Shown here piece after piece: positions 26,354-34,972 of a stretch of 64,000 nucleotides of DNA; the first letter of the stretch is position 1; every line of letters begins with the position of its first letter. The stretch is from Clostridiales bacterium (GTDB lineage: Bacteria; Bacillota; Clostridia; Saccharofermentanales; Saccharofermentanaceae). The stretch covers positions 62,001 to 126,000 of the forward strand of contig JAGCVX010000005.1 of the NCBI GenBank assembly GCA_017962145.1. Reading direction: 5' to 3'. The notes under the pieces are model-generated. The model saw only the letters and a list, made by a program, of their open reading frames with translations, did not search any database and had not been told where the DNA came from. The position numbers were made by a program, and so were the translations under genes.

Positions 26354-26947
26354 TCATCCCAGGCGGCGGATCACTTCTTCATAATCACCTTTAAACTGAA
26401 GCGTGTTCATTCCGGCTTCGCGTGCGCCCTGGACATTATCCATACGGTCATCCACGAACAGGCAGTCTTTGCCGTCAAGACCGTACTCTTCCAGAAACTT
26501 CTTATAGATCGCCACTTCCGGCTTCAAAAGCAGGTAGTTTGAAGAAACAAACACACCGGTAAAGAAATCCAGTGGCAGGAATTTCGGGAAATACTTATAG
26601 AAAGAGTTGCTGGCATTTGACAGAATATAGATGCCGTGTCCCGAAGCCTTTACCTTCTCACAGAACTCACGCGCACCTTCCAAAGGCACCATGCAATCAG
26701 TCCAGTAATCACAGCAGTTTTTCAGAGCCTCGTGGTATTTTTCGGGTACTCTTCCCTTCACCAGATCAAAACGGTCCTCGTCCTTGATCTCGCCTCGGTC
26801 GGCCATCAGCCACTCCGCGCCTAAAAACAGTTCTTTTCGTATGATTTCTTTCTCTTCTTCCGAAGAACAGAATCTATTCAAACTGAAATCGGGATTGTAA
26901 TCCAAAAGTACATTTCCCATATCCAGCACTACATTTTTGATCATCAT
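26354..26947 (-). CDS. HAD-superfamily phosphatase
   Basis: A 197-residue HAD hydrolase. Motif I is VVLDMGNVLLDYN (nucleophilic Asp), motif II is ILSNAS, and the motif III/IV region is KPEVAIYKKF with CLFVDDRMDNVQGA. The cap is the small helical type used on soluble phosphates. The second residue Met is an alternative start; AGAAGGAAAG precedes both. Substrate not determinable. Monocistronic and leftward. Confidence 0.9.
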   Translation of the reverse strand: MMIKNVVLDMGNVLLDYNPDFSLNRFCSSEEEKEIIRKELFLGAEWLMADRGEIKDEDRFDLVKGRVPEKYHEALKNCCDYWTDCMVPLEGAREFCEKVKASGHGIYILSNASNSFYKYFPKFLPLDFFTGVFVSSNYLLLKPEVAIYKKFLEEYGLDGKDCLFVDDRMDNVQGAREAGMNTLQFKGDYEEVIRRLG

Positions 26948-27139
26948 TCTTTCCTTCTTCTTAGTTTTTTCTTTCCCTATTATCCCACACTATTTTCGTT
27001 ATAGCCAACTTCTACCTCTTATGTTAATATGCAGCCAAGAAACAAGATCTGTTTACACCGATAAAGGAATACTTCGAAAGCACAGAAGATGGTATAATGA
27101 TTCTTGGGTAATCATTATGATTGGGAGGTAGTTGGCAAT

Positions 27140-28051
27140 ATGAGTTTAACAGAAAAGACTTTCAAAAACGGTGAAGAGATCATCAAAGCAGGCGACATCG
27201 GCAGAAGTTTCTTCCTTCTTACTGAGGGCAAAGCCGGCGTATATGCAGACTATGAAAAGAATAATCCTTTCCGTATCGCAGTTCTTGAACCAGGCGAATA
27301 CTTCGGCGAGATGGCTATTCTCGAGGCTTATCCCAGAAATGCCACGGTCGTTGCCGTAGGAAATGTACATGTGATCGAGATCACGGCAGACGAGCTGCAG
27401 CCCTTCTTTAATGAGCATCCCGAGCAGGTTTTCGAGCTCATGAAGCATCTCGGTTCTCGTATCCATACCATGACCGATGACTATAACGAGTCCCAGGCAC
27501 TCCTCAAAGAAGTTCACGAAGCGGATACCGAGAAAAAGAGCGAGTCCTTCTTCTCGAAGATCAAGAAGCATATCAGCCTTTATCAGTCGAACAAGAATAC
27601 CATCGCGGAACCGAATACCGAGTCTCTTCAGAAGTCTGTTTCTAATTCAGCCGTCGAGGAGTCGGATGATATGATCGCATTCCAGAAAGGCATGCCGATC
27701 TTTAACGAAGGCGAGATCGGTGAATCCATGTACATCCTGCGTTCCGGTTCCGTCGGACTTTATAAGAACTATGGCGAAAGCGATCAGATCAAGTCTTCTG
27801 AGCTTACCGCCGTTTCTGTATTCGGTGTCATGGGCATGGTCAACGAAGAACCCAGAAGCGCAACCGCGATCGCCGAGTCGGACAACACTCTGATCGAGTA
27901 TCTCGATCAGAACGACATCCAGGATCTGATCCATTCCGATCCTGGAAAGATCGAGATGATCCTTCGTCTGATGTCTTATCGTTTACGACGCCTGAATATC
28001 GAATTCCTTAAGAACTGCAAGGAAATCACCGAGTCTTACGATAACAAGTAA
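27140..28051 (+). CDS. Protein with two cyclic-nucleotide-binding domains
   Basis: The product has 303 residues from the ATG at 27140-27142 (GGGAGGT upstream, spacing somewhat long). Two CRP-type nucleotide-binding folds occupy about residues 5-115 and 180-290. Each has the Gly-rich and phosphate-cassette pattern: EPGEYFGEMAILEAYPRNAT in the first and VFGVMGMVNEEPRSATA in the second, including the Arg expected to bind phosphate. A charged linker joins them. There is no DNA-binding helix-turn-helix or enzymatic domain, so it is a sensor or scaffold rather than a transcription factor. A TATAAT is at 27093-27098. Confidence 0.88.
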   Translation: MSLTEKTFKNGEEIIKAGDIGRSFFLLTEGKAGVYADYEKNNPFRIAVLEPGEYFGEMAILEAYPRNATVVAVGNVHVIEITADELQPFFNEHPEQVFELMKHLGSRIHTMTDDYNESQALLKEVHEADTEKKSESFFSKIKKHISLYQSNKNTIAEPNTESLQKSVSNSAVEESDDMIAFQKGMPIFNEGEIGESMYILRSGSVGLYKNYGESDQIKSSELTAVSVFGVMGMVNEEPRSATAIAESDNTLIEYLDQNDIQDLIHSDPGKIEMILRLMSYRLRRLNIEFLKNCKEITESYDNK

Positions 28052-28146
28052 TCAAAAGAGATCCATGTCTCTCCTTTCTTCTCTGCCTCTGCATCTTTAT
28101 CAAAATATGTTGATATGGTAGACTTGTACGGAGGAGGAAGGAAGAC

Positions 28147-28734
28147 ATGTATTTTTTTACTGCAGATCTGCATTTCGGGAACAACGAAATCATCGGCCGT
28201 GAAGCAAGACCATTTCGTGATATCAAGGAATTTGAGGATGCGTTCGTAAAGAACGTCAACGAAGTCGCAACGAAAGACGATACACTTTACGTCATCGGCG
28301 ACTGGGTCGATTACTGCGGAGAATTCAAATCCGAGCCGAAAGAAACATTAGAGATCTGTCGTCGCCTCGCCCCGTCCGTCATTTTGATCATCGGAAACAA
28401 TGAACAGCGTATGATCAAAGCTCTGTATCACGATGACTTCGACGAGTTTAAACGCGATGCGATGATTTTCGGTTTCGCCGACGTTCTTCCTTCCGCATAT
28501 GTCGAGTTTTCAAACGAGAGATTCTATCTGATCCACAAACCCGCTGATCATATCGACGGCATCACCAATCTCTTCGGTCATACGCACCGCAGTACAGGAC
28601 TCTGGAAGCCTTATGGTCTGAACATGTGCGCCGACTTAAACCATTTCCGGCCTTTTTCCGAGTCGGAGATTCTCCGGCTTCTTGCGATGAAACGTGACTG
28701 GTGGGACAACGATCCTGATACACAGGACCGTTAA
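28147..28734 (+). CDS. Metallophosphoesterase
   Basis: A 195-residue calcineurin-type phosphoesterase. The metal ligands are in FTADLHFGN, VIGDWVDY, IGNNEQ and FGHTHRSTG, in family order (D-x-H, GD, GN[HN], GHTH). In the first motif the usual text is SDxH; here it is ADLH. GGAGGAGGAAGGAAGAC precedes the ATG. It is rightward behind the double cyclic-nucleotide-binding gene and overlaps the stop of the convergent TIR gene by 4 bases. It may hydrolyse a phosphodiester, possibly a nucleotide; the substrate is unproven. Confidence 0.88.
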   Translation: MYFFTADLHFGNNEIIGREARPFRDIKEFEDAFVKNVNEVATKDDTLYVIGDWVDYCGEFKSEPKETLEICRRLAPSVILIIGNNEQRMIKALYHDDFDEFKRDAMIFGFADVLPSAYVEFSNERFYLIHKPADHIDGITNLFGHTHRSTGLWKPYGLNMCADLNHFRPFSESEILRLLAMKRDWWDNDPDTQDR

Positions 28735-31205
28735 CCTAATCCGTATTTTTCCTTGATCGCGGCATCCGGTTCATAATCACCTAAATATGCATCCGCTTTG
28801 GCGATCAGTTCCTCATAGGATAGAGGATGGACGAGGAAATAGTCGCTCTCCTCGTAATTCGGATCATTCACGATGCTTCCTACCACGAGATCTCCCGTAG
28901 TGTCATCGATTCCGGCCATATAGCAGTTCGGAATCCGATAGAGATTTTTCAGGTCGGAATCATACACATCCACATTGGAATCCGAACTGATATAGTAAAG
29001 ATCATATTTCTCATCAAAGTAGAATTCGCGGATCTGTGCTCCGATCGAATAAATCTTCTTCAGAAGGTCTCCGGAACTGCTACTGTAAATATATACCGAG
29101 CCATCCCACAACTGGACCAGACAAAGGTCTGCATTTTCGCATATAATCACATCATAGATCTGGTTTTTCTCATACTCCTTTTCTTTTTGAAGAACCTTAT
29201 CTAAATATTCCTTCGCCTCTTCGTCATACATACTCATGAACTGGCATGGTCGAAACGCTCCGGAAAACGGCTGCCTGCATTCCGGCTCACAGGTACCGTA
29301 AGTACCGATATGATTGTCACCGACGCTTGAAATATAAATCTTTCCGTTAAGATATTGCCGGATCCAATAGTTCGCGGATCGCAACTCTGAAAAATCCCAA
29401 TAAAAATCCCCTTCTTCGTTGATCAGGTAGAATCCGTATGATTCATCAAATAAAACGATGCCATCCGCTGTGAGTTCACTGCGATCAATCCGATAATCGG
29501 TATTGACCGTATAGTCCAAACGCAAATTCTCGTCATAAACATTGATTTTCTCATCTTCGATTGTGACAATAACTTCCCCAAAGATATTTGTTTGGTAGAC
29601 CAAAGAATCGATTTCCATTGTTTTCAGGACTTCAAAAGTGGAAACATCCGCAATGTACAGCGTTGACTCGCTGGAATAATTTCTACTGATCATCCATATC
29701 ATTCTTTTTCCATCTGTTTGAAAATTGTAGACCGTTCCGTCAGTACCATATATGACTCGTCGTAAAGAACCGCTTTGCAAATCTGCAGAAAAGATATAAG
29801 ACGTGGAATCTTCAAATGAAGTCACCACGATCAAGACTTCGCTTGATTGCGGCACATAATACAGTTCTGTAAAAATCCGGGAGCCGGAAGAAGGCACTTC
29901 GCTTGAAATATCCATACACATAGCAATCTGTGCTCCGCAATAAAGCCGTACTTCATCTTGCGTAACAAAGGCATAGACTTCGCCATTTGAGTTATATGTC
30001 AGCTCCCCCTCTGATATTCCGAGATCCGTCTCGGAAAGCGTTGAAAGATCCAGGTATTTATAACCTTCATTATCTCTTTGAAAGACGATGCCTTGATCTC
30101 CGCAAAATGCATAATCGTGATATCCTTTATCAGTGTAAGAGAAAACTATCTGCTCAGTCCTAAGATCAATTACCTTCTTGCTGAAATCCATTCCCGTGAC
30201 CAATGCATACGAACCACCGGGAGAAATGGCAAAATCTCTTATCATCACGGGGAGCTTATACTCATCGATACAAGAGACAGAATCGTCCGGAGTGTAGATC
30301 CCAAGTGCATTTACCAGAGCCTGTGTCGCCAGTTCACTGTATGTCTCCGTCTTTTCATCCGGAAGGACAACTCTTGCAGTATATACAGCGGCTTTTCTTT
30401 TACCGTCGCGCAGCAGATTATCCGATGTCGCGGCAAGCGAATCCGCATATTTCTGGGTAATGATCTCATTCTGATTGGCGATCTCCAGATTCTGCTTTGA
30501 GATCTCCTCTTTCTGCTTGGTGATTCTCGCGTTTTTCCCCGAGATCATCACGAGGAAGAAAACACACACCGCCAGGATCGCGCCGAGAACAGAAAACGCA
30601 GCAATCGTTCTGCGCTTGGCTTTCTGGATCAATGCTTTTCTATGTCTTTGCTGAAGATCGTCGTATTCTACGCCGAGGATCGCCGCAACCAGGCGGACTA
30701 CGGCTTTATCGGTCTTGGCATTTCTCTCCTTGGCCGTTTCACCACGGCAATCCGCAGCAAGAGGTTCTCTCGAAACTCTGGAAAAGACCGGCATACCGTT
30801 CGCACCGACCGAATACACCTCATCATAAAGAAGGACCTCCGGGAAAGCCGTTTCCGGCTCACCGTCTGCCAGAACGAGCAGGATGTGTTTTCTGTCACGG
30901 AACTGACGGAACACTTCGATCTCCAGCATACACCATGCAGATTCCAGATACTGAGGCGAACAAACTGCGATCAGGTATTCGGAATTATGAAGTGCTGTAT
31001 CGATCACCTCGGAAAGGTCATCGGCAACTGCCAGCTCCGATTCGTCACGGAAGACTTTACGGAGCCTGGTTCTTTTGATTTTACTGGCTAATGAATCAGG
31101 AATACGAAAGCTTTCAAGTTTCTTCTGAAGCCTCTCGGCGATCTCGCTGTCCGGGGAACAATGTCTGTAACTGATGAAGGCATCGTACTTTATCTTCTTC
31201 GCCAT
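28731..31205 (-). CDS. TIR-domain membrane protein with C-terminal beta-propeller
   Basis: The 824-residue product begins with a TIR domain (about residues 5-150): YDAFISYRH, the helix AERLQKKLESFRIP, and SAWCMLEIE with E95 at the position of the NAD-hydrolysing Glu. One membrane helix follows (about 200-223), then a coiled-coil (KQKEEISKQNLEIANQN), then about 550 residues of short beta-rich blades in the pattern of a WD40- or PQQ-like propeller. TIR domains in bacteria cleave NAD or make cyclic ADP-ribose signals. The topology puts TIR inside and the propeller outside the membrane. Its ATG directly follows the stop of the ABC-like gene (TAAATG), so the two are coupled. Confidence 0.85.
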   Translation of the reverse strand: MAKKIKYDAFISYRHCSPDSEIAERLQKKLESFRIPDSLASKIKRTRLRKVFRDESELAVADDLSEVIDTALHNSEYLIAVCSPQYLESAWCMLEIEVFRQFRDRKHILLVLADGEPETAFPEVLLYDEVYSVGANGMPVFSRVSREPLAADCRGETAKERNAKTDKAVVRLVAAILGVEYDDLQQRHRKALIQKAKRRTIAAFSVLGAILAVCVFFLVMISGKNARITKQKEEISKQNLEIANQNEIITQKYADSLAATSDNLLRDGKRKAAVYTARVVLPDEKTETYSELATQALVNALGIYTPDDSVSCIDEYKLPVMIRDFAISPGGSYALVTGMDFSKKVIDLRTEQIVFSYTDKGYHDYAFCGDQGIVFQRDNEGYKYLDLSTLSETDLGISEGELTYNSNGEVYAFVTQDEVRLYCGAQIAMCMDISSEVPSSGSRIFTELYYVPQSSEVLIVVTSFEDSTSYIFSADLQSGSLRRVIYGTDGTVYNFQTDGKRMIWMISRNYSSESTLYIADVSTFEVLKTMEIDSLVYQTNIFGEVIVTIEDEKINVYDENLRLDYTVNTDYRIDRSELTADGIVLFDESYGFYLINEEGDFYWDFSELRSANYWIRQYLNGKIYISSVGDNHIGTYGTCEPECRQPFSGAFRPCQFMSMYDEEAKEYLDKVLQKEKEYEKNQIYDVIICENADLCLVQLWDGSVYIYSSSSGDLLKKIYSIGAQIREFYFDEKYDLYYISSDSNVDVYDSDLKNLYRIPNCYMAGIDDTTGDLVVGSIVNDPNYEESDYFLVHPLSYEELIAKADAYLGDYEPDAAIKEKYGLG

Positions 31206-31874
31206 TTACAAAGCCTCCGGCTTCCACCAATCCGTCTTCTGCTCCAGAACGACGCACTCGTCGACACATTCCTTGATATAAGTACTTGAGCCTACCGGAA
31301 GAAGCACCATACAGCCATGCGATGTCAGAAAGTCGATCATATTCTTCAGACGGAAATTACTCGAATAAAACATACTCGGGTTATAAGGAGCATAGAAGAT
31401 CTTCTTACCCAAAGCATAACCGAGAGCCGCCGAAGCACTCCAACGCTCTCCGCTCAATTCTCGAAGGCGCATATTGTATCTTTTTTCAGACAGCAGAAAT
31501 TTCTCTGCGATATTCTCAAACGTATCCTGCACATAGCCGATCTTCAAAGCTCTTTCGATCGAGCGCTTGACGACACGATCCTTATACTTTTCAAAGGAAG
31601 GCTCGAGATTCCAGCTCATCTCATCCAGATCTTCGGAAGAAACAGCAAGATCGTCCAGATAGATCTTAAGTCCATCGTCCAGAAGATCGATCTGTCCACC
31701 CAGAAGATAAGACACATACATACAGCCCTGCTGATATTCACTTACGATTCCGTAGGACTTTCCCATCTCGAAAGTCAGGTCATCGTAATACCAGTAGTCA
31801 TACATCCCATTCTTGAAACGGCTATAACCTTGAATAACGCTCGTACAGTTCGAAGCATCGATCCGAATCTTCAT
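31206..31874 (-). CDS. Degenerate ABC-ATPase-like protein coupled to TIR gene
   Basis: Two hundred twenty-two residues. The arrangement follows an ABC ATPase: LTFEMGKSYGIVSEYQQGCM (31-50) sits where the pre-Walker A strand and P-loop belong, YVSYLLGG resembles the following helix, and LSGERWSASAALGYALGKK (140-158) sits where the signature helix belongs. Then KIFYAPYNPS replaces the Walker B LLLDEP, and DECVVL resembles the end of the fold. The P-loop Lys and Walker B acids are missing, so ATP hydrolysis is improbable. I infer a pseudo-ATPase. It probably gates or scaffolds the TIR protein, whose start codon is immediately downstream. Confidence 0.6.
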   Translation of the reverse strand: MKIRIDASNCTSVIQGYSRFKNGMYDYWYYDDLTFEMGKSYGIVSEYQQGCMYVSYLLGGQIDLLDDGLKIYLDDLAVSSEDLDEMSWNLEPSFEKYKDRVVKRSIERALKIGYVQDTFENIAEKFLLSEKRYNMRLRELSGERWSASAALGYALGKKIFYAPYNPSMFYSSNFRLKNMIDFLTSHGCMVLLPVGSSTYIKECVDECVVLEQKTDWWKPEAL

Positions 31875-31978
31875 AAAAGTCTTTTTCCTTTACAACCACT
31901 TTTTTCCATAATACCACCTCTTAACGCAATATAGTACTATGAACCTTCCCTCGAGGAGCGGCATGAAAAGTCAGTATT

Positions 31979-32596
31979 TCAGATGATCCTTTCGCAGATG
32001 ATCGTATCCATACAGTGGTAATGCGGAACTCCGCAGCTGTTATCTTCGAAGATGACCTCGTCGATCCGATGGATCTTCCAGTTCGGCAAATACGTGAAAA
32101 GCTCGCCCGGATTCCACATCTTCTCTTCGATGTCCCAGTCCGGCGGAAGCTCCAGGAAAGGCTTATCCACGAAAACATTAAAGAATACGAATCCGCCTTT
32201 TTTCGTAATACGCTCGATCTTTTCAAAGAATTCTTTCTTATTCTTCTCAAAAAGATACTGTATCGTTCCAGTAGAATATACGATATCGAACTTCTCCTCG
32301 GTCTCGAAAGTATTTATATCGTCAACATATTCGTTGATCTCCACGCCTTTTTCTTTGGCAAGGCGGAGGGTCTTTTTGATACCGTTCTCTGTCAGATCAA
32401 AGGCGGATACACTGTATCCCTTCTGGGCCATATAGACCGCGTCTTTTCCCTCACCGCATCCGATATCCAGAACCTTCTTTTCTTTCGAAGGTGGACAAAG
32501 AGCAATAAGTTCGTCGCAGAAATCCGCCGGGTCAGTTCCCCAGTAGAATTCATCGCTTTCGTACCATTTCTCGTAATTCGTTCTGATATTGCTCAT
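31979..32596 (-). CDS. Class I SAM-dependent methyltransferase
   Basis: The product has 205 residues from the ATG at 32594-32596 (AAAGGATTGAC precedes; in-frame starts further upstream lack a site). Motif I is VLDIGCGEGKDAVYMA, followed by SAFDLTENGIKK and DIVYSTGTIQYL, in the order of the methyltransf_11/TehB-like fold. The N-terminal NYEKWYESDEFYWGTDPA is typical of small-molecule methyltransferases. The acceptor is unknown. It is the last leftward gene before the mobile-looking cassette, whose left repeat begins about 110 bases upstream. Confidence 0.9.
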   Translation of the reverse strand: MSNIRTNYEKWYESDEFYWGTDPADFCDELIALCPPSKEKKVLDIGCGEGKDAVYMAQKGYSVSAFDLTENGIKKTLRLAKEKGVEINEYVDDINTFETEEKFDIVYSTGTIQYLFEKNKKEFFEKIERITKKGGFVFFNVFVDKPFLELPPDWDIEEKMWNPGELFTYLPNWKIHRIDEVIFEDNSCGVPHYHCMDTIICERII

Positions 32597-32703
32597 GTCA
32601 ATCCTTTTCCTTTCCACTAGTTCTTCCATATTATAGCATCCCTTACACAATACAAAATTAGTTTCCCCCTTGACGAATAATAAGAAGGAAACTAAAATTG
32701 AGT

Positions 32704-32735
32704 TACTTGTTTGGAGGGTATTCGTATCCTTGAAT
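32704..32735. repeat. Direct repeat, left copy, bracketing the second DUF4417 cassette
   Basis: Thirty-two bases beginning TTACTTGTTTGGAGGG match 34134-34165 at 29 of 32 positions, in the same orientation. Weaker similarity continues rightward for about 20 more bases (CTACCAA on the minus strand in both). It lies just past the 3' end of the last gene of the cassette. It may be a cassette boundary, recombination site or conserved non-coding element. On the minus strand both copies would read QGYEY then two residues, NK and stop. Confidence 0.7.
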
Positions 32736-32772
32736 GAGTCCCCTGGCGTGTTGGTAGCACAAAGGGGGATTT

Positions 32773-33072
32773 TTATATCTCAAACAAGAACTCCCCTATA
32801 AGCTCGCTAAAACTCTTCCCATCTGAAAACACCATGTCAAGAAGGTCTTTAAAGTTTTCATTGCTAATTACTTCTTCAAAATCTGGTTGAGAAACGATAA
32901 CATAGCGGCCATATAGGCTAGTGACCATATACTCCTTTCCTCTGTACCAAAAAGATGTCTCAACGGTTAATGGAGGATTGTCGGCTCTTTCTGGCCATTC
33001 ATCCCATCTTTGCCACCTGGCAAATTCCTCAATCGTCAGATTAACTAGATGATTTCCATTTTGTCCACACAC
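32773..33072 (-). CDS. Small protein, candidate immunity partner
   Basis: About 99 residues if translation begins at the GTG at 33070-33072, which follows GGAAGGAG by about 9 bases. An in-frame ATG at 33096 lacks a ribosome site and would overlap the preceding gene by 56 bases. The text contains LTIEEFARWQRWDEWPER and ends SFSELIGEFLFEI, acidic and soluble. The family is not certain. Its place directly after a toxin-like gene fits an immunity protein; that is inference from order and size. Confidence 0.6.
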   Translation of the reverse strand: MCGQNGNHLVNLTIEEFARWQRWDEWPERADNPPLTVETSFWYRGKEYMVTSLYGRYVIVSQPDFEEVISNENFKDLLDMVFSDGKSFSELIGEFLFEI

Positions 33073-33463
33073 TGTTTTTCTTCTCCTTCCATACATTTTG
33101 AACCAAGCTTACGAGTGACTTTTCCTTTACAGTCAGATTCGCGGCACCCTTAGGCGAGTCGTTTTCATTGTGCCAATAGCCATGATGTGTATGCGGGAAC
33201 ATACCATAATGAGGCTTATCTAGATCCACTTGTTTACTTCTCTTGTTATCTTTATCGTAATAGGATATGCACTTCGGCTCTCCTTCCGGATTCAAGGTAA
33301 CATATACTCTATTTTTTGTCATAGTTTCCATTGGCGCTGTTGTTGCACCTTCTCTAGGAACAACAAATTTTATGTTTCCATAAGTTAACAAGGATTTGTA
33401 TTCAGAGCCATATACTTTTCCTGAAACGCTCACTCCGGAGCTACTACCTCTGCCGCCCATCAT
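33041..33463 (-). CDS. Orphan toxin-like protein with Gly/Ser-rich start and His-rich core
   Basis: A 140-residue soluble protein. The start MMGGRGSSSGVSVSG resembles the linkers that precede C-terminal toxin domains of phage head (MuF-like) proteins and their orphan modules. The core has YYDKDNKRSKQVDLDKPH and PHTHHGYWHNEND, a His-rich patch plausible as a ribonuclease or metal site; I cannot name the fold. A second Met codon directly follows the first, so either may start. The start overlaps the stop of the DUF4417 gene (ATGA) behind AAGGTGG. It is the counterpart, by position, of the HExxH protein at 13020-13433. Confidence 0.6.
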   Translation of the reverse strand: MMGGRGSSSGVSVSGKVYGSEYKSLLTYGNIKFVVPREGATTAPMETMTKNRVYVTLNPEGEPKCISYYDKDNKRSKQVDLDKPHYGMFPHTHHGYWHNENDSPKGAANLTVKEKSLVSLVQNVWKEKKNSVWTKWKSSS

Positions 33464-34083
33464 CGTACCACCTTTCTCGACGAAAGATAATCTATTTTTA
33501 CAATATTACCTTGCATTTCATCAAATGGTTCCCCAAAGACAATTACAGCCGATGGTTCAATCCTTCGTAGCATTTCACTATACCCTGTCAAAAAGTCGGA
33601 TTTTGAACGTTTGCATCCAATCATACCAATTGCGACGACCGAACCAGGTTCAACTGCATCAAAACAAAAATCGTATGATTCGGGCGTACTCCAGCTTATC
33701 GTGGGAACAACAAGCAACCCTTGATCCTGCCAAAAAGCTCCACACCATCGACTATGAGAAACGCTTTCAAGTTGCCTCCAGTAATTCATATTCGAATACG
33801 TAGAAAAATCCGGAGTGCATGAAAATGCGTACTGTGAAAGGCGAACAAGGGCTCTTTCCGGATTCTTGTAGACACCTTCGAATCTATAGTCATCCACAAA
33901 AAAGTGTACACCCTTTTTACGATTGTTTTCAGAGTCGTTGTACTTTGTATCTGATATTGCAATCATCTGAACATCATCCAAGCACATCTCCTGCTTCTTG
34001 ACCAACGGCATTTGCCATCTTCCACTTGTTTCAAATTCATTTCGCAGAAACAGTGGATCATTTCTAAAAAAATCTGATTTCAT
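33460..34083 (-). CDS. DUF4417-family protein (second, divergent copy)
   Basis: The product has 207 residues from the ATG at 34081-34083 (AGGAGG 10 bases upstream). The match to the first copy is clear in order though not in detail: VHFFVDDYRFEGVYKNPER, CTPDFSTYSNMNYW, CGAFWQDQGLLVVPTI, GSVVAIGMIG and EPSAVIVFGEPFDE. These align with HFYEDDYLFE, LPDWSLYRDMP, GAWLQVNGVKVIPN, VVAVGTHG and IAIIVYGSCPD in the other copy. It lacks several of the conserved residues. It heads a coupled unit with the toxin-like gene and lies between direct repeats downstream of an XRE/ImmA pair. Confidence 0.75.
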   Translation of the reverse strand: MKSDFFRNDPLFLRNEFETSGRWQMPLVKKQEMCLDDVQMIAISDTKYNDSENNRKKGVHFFVDDYRFEGVYKNPERALVRLSQYAFSCTPDFSTYSNMNYWRQLESVSHSRWCGAFWQDQGLLVVPTISWSTPESYDFCFDAVEPGSVVAIGMIGCKRSKSDFLTGYSEMLRRIEPSAVIVFGEPFDEMQGNIVKIDYLSSRKVVR

Positions 34084-34133
34084 AAAAATGTAACCTCCTA
34101 TTCTCATAGTTTTTGTATGGGATACGAAGGCCA

Positions 34134-34165
34134 TTACTTGTTTGGAAGATATTCGTATCCCTGAA
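34134..34165. repeat. Direct repeat, right copy, bracketing the second DUF4417 cassette
   Basis: Thirty-two bases beginning TTACTTGTTTGGAAGA match 32704-32735 at 29 of 32 positions. The two copies are 1,430 bases apart and enclose exactly the three-gene cassette. The stretch 34166-34276 to the right holds an AGGAGG and a short stop-broken reading frame, possibly the stump of the gene whose end is repeated. Confidence 0.7.
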
Positions 34166-34276
34166 CCTCATACATGCGACTATTGGTAGTAGACGCAGTA
34201 CACTTCTTTAAACTTCAAATCATCTTTTTTGTTATTCACCTCCTTTCACCTCAAAGTATTGAGATACATCAGTTTA

Positions 34277-34972
34277 CTAATATCTATAGCGTTTTCCTTC
34301 ATTAAAACGCCAAGTATCACGTTCTTTCTGTCTCTCGAGATCATCTTCGAAGTAACTGTATTGATTCCTTTTAGGTAATACCGAATCCAAAAACCTTGAA
34401 AACTTAAACCCTATTGTTTCATCAAAAAACTTTTCATCGTCAGAACGCCATTCATAATTCACTTTTCCCAGCGTTTCGATTCGTTTGATAGCAGCTTCTT
34501 CCGACACACCAAAATGCTTTTTCAAAAACTCCTTTGAAATCCTAGCTCCACGCTTTTTGAGCTCGTTTAAAACTTGTTCTGGCATAAGCAATTGTGCGGC
34601 GAAGTAATTTGCCTCAATTTCTTGTCGAACATACTGTTCGTCATTTTCATTGTATTTACCAAACTTATGCCCCAACAAGTAATGGGCAAATTCGTGCAGA
34701 ATCGAGAATCTCACACGCGGAGCATAATCATCTTGATTATAGAAAATAATATATCTTCCGTTCTTACAAATAAGAACAGCAGACTCACTTCCAAAAGCTT
34801 CTATGTCAACTCCAAGCAAATGCGCTACACGAAAAGATCTAATCTCGATATCGGAGCATTCTTTTACTATTGTTTTGGGGCTAACCGGAAAAGAAGCAAA
34901 GGAATTCGACATAATCAAAATCTGATTTGCAAGGATATTCACTTTTTTAAAATCTGGCTTTTTAGATACCAT
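34277..34972 (-). CDS. ImmA/IrrE-family metallopeptidase
   Basis: The product has about 231 residues from ATG 34970-34972, with the adjacent ATG at 34973-34975 also possible; GAGGATGAGG precedes. The zinc site HEFAHYLLGH is at residues 93-102, with the third ligand expected in the EANYFAAQLLMP helix. In ICEBs1 and phages such proteins cleave the partner XRE repressor on DNA damage or quorum signals. The gene overlaps the stop of the adjacent XRE gene by 11 bases, the classical pairing. Its presence indicates a mobile element or remnant. Confidence 0.93.
   Translation of the reverse strand: MVSKKPDFKKVNILANQILIMSNSFASFPVSPKTIVKECSDIEIRSFRVAHLLGVDIEAFGSESAVLICKNGRYIIFYNQDDYAPRVRFSILHEFAHYLLGHKFGKYNENDEQYVRQEIEANYFAAQLLMPEQVLNELKKRGARISKEFLKKHFGVSEEAAIKRIETLGKVNYEWRSDDEKFFDETIGFKFSRFLDSVLPKRNQYSYFEDDLERQKERDTWRFNEGKRYRY

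Noticed and set aside
28057..28072. Short hairpin (AGAGA/TCTCT) after the double cyclic-nucleotide-binding gene
   Set aside because: A five-pair stem with a broken T-run is too weak to call a terminator.
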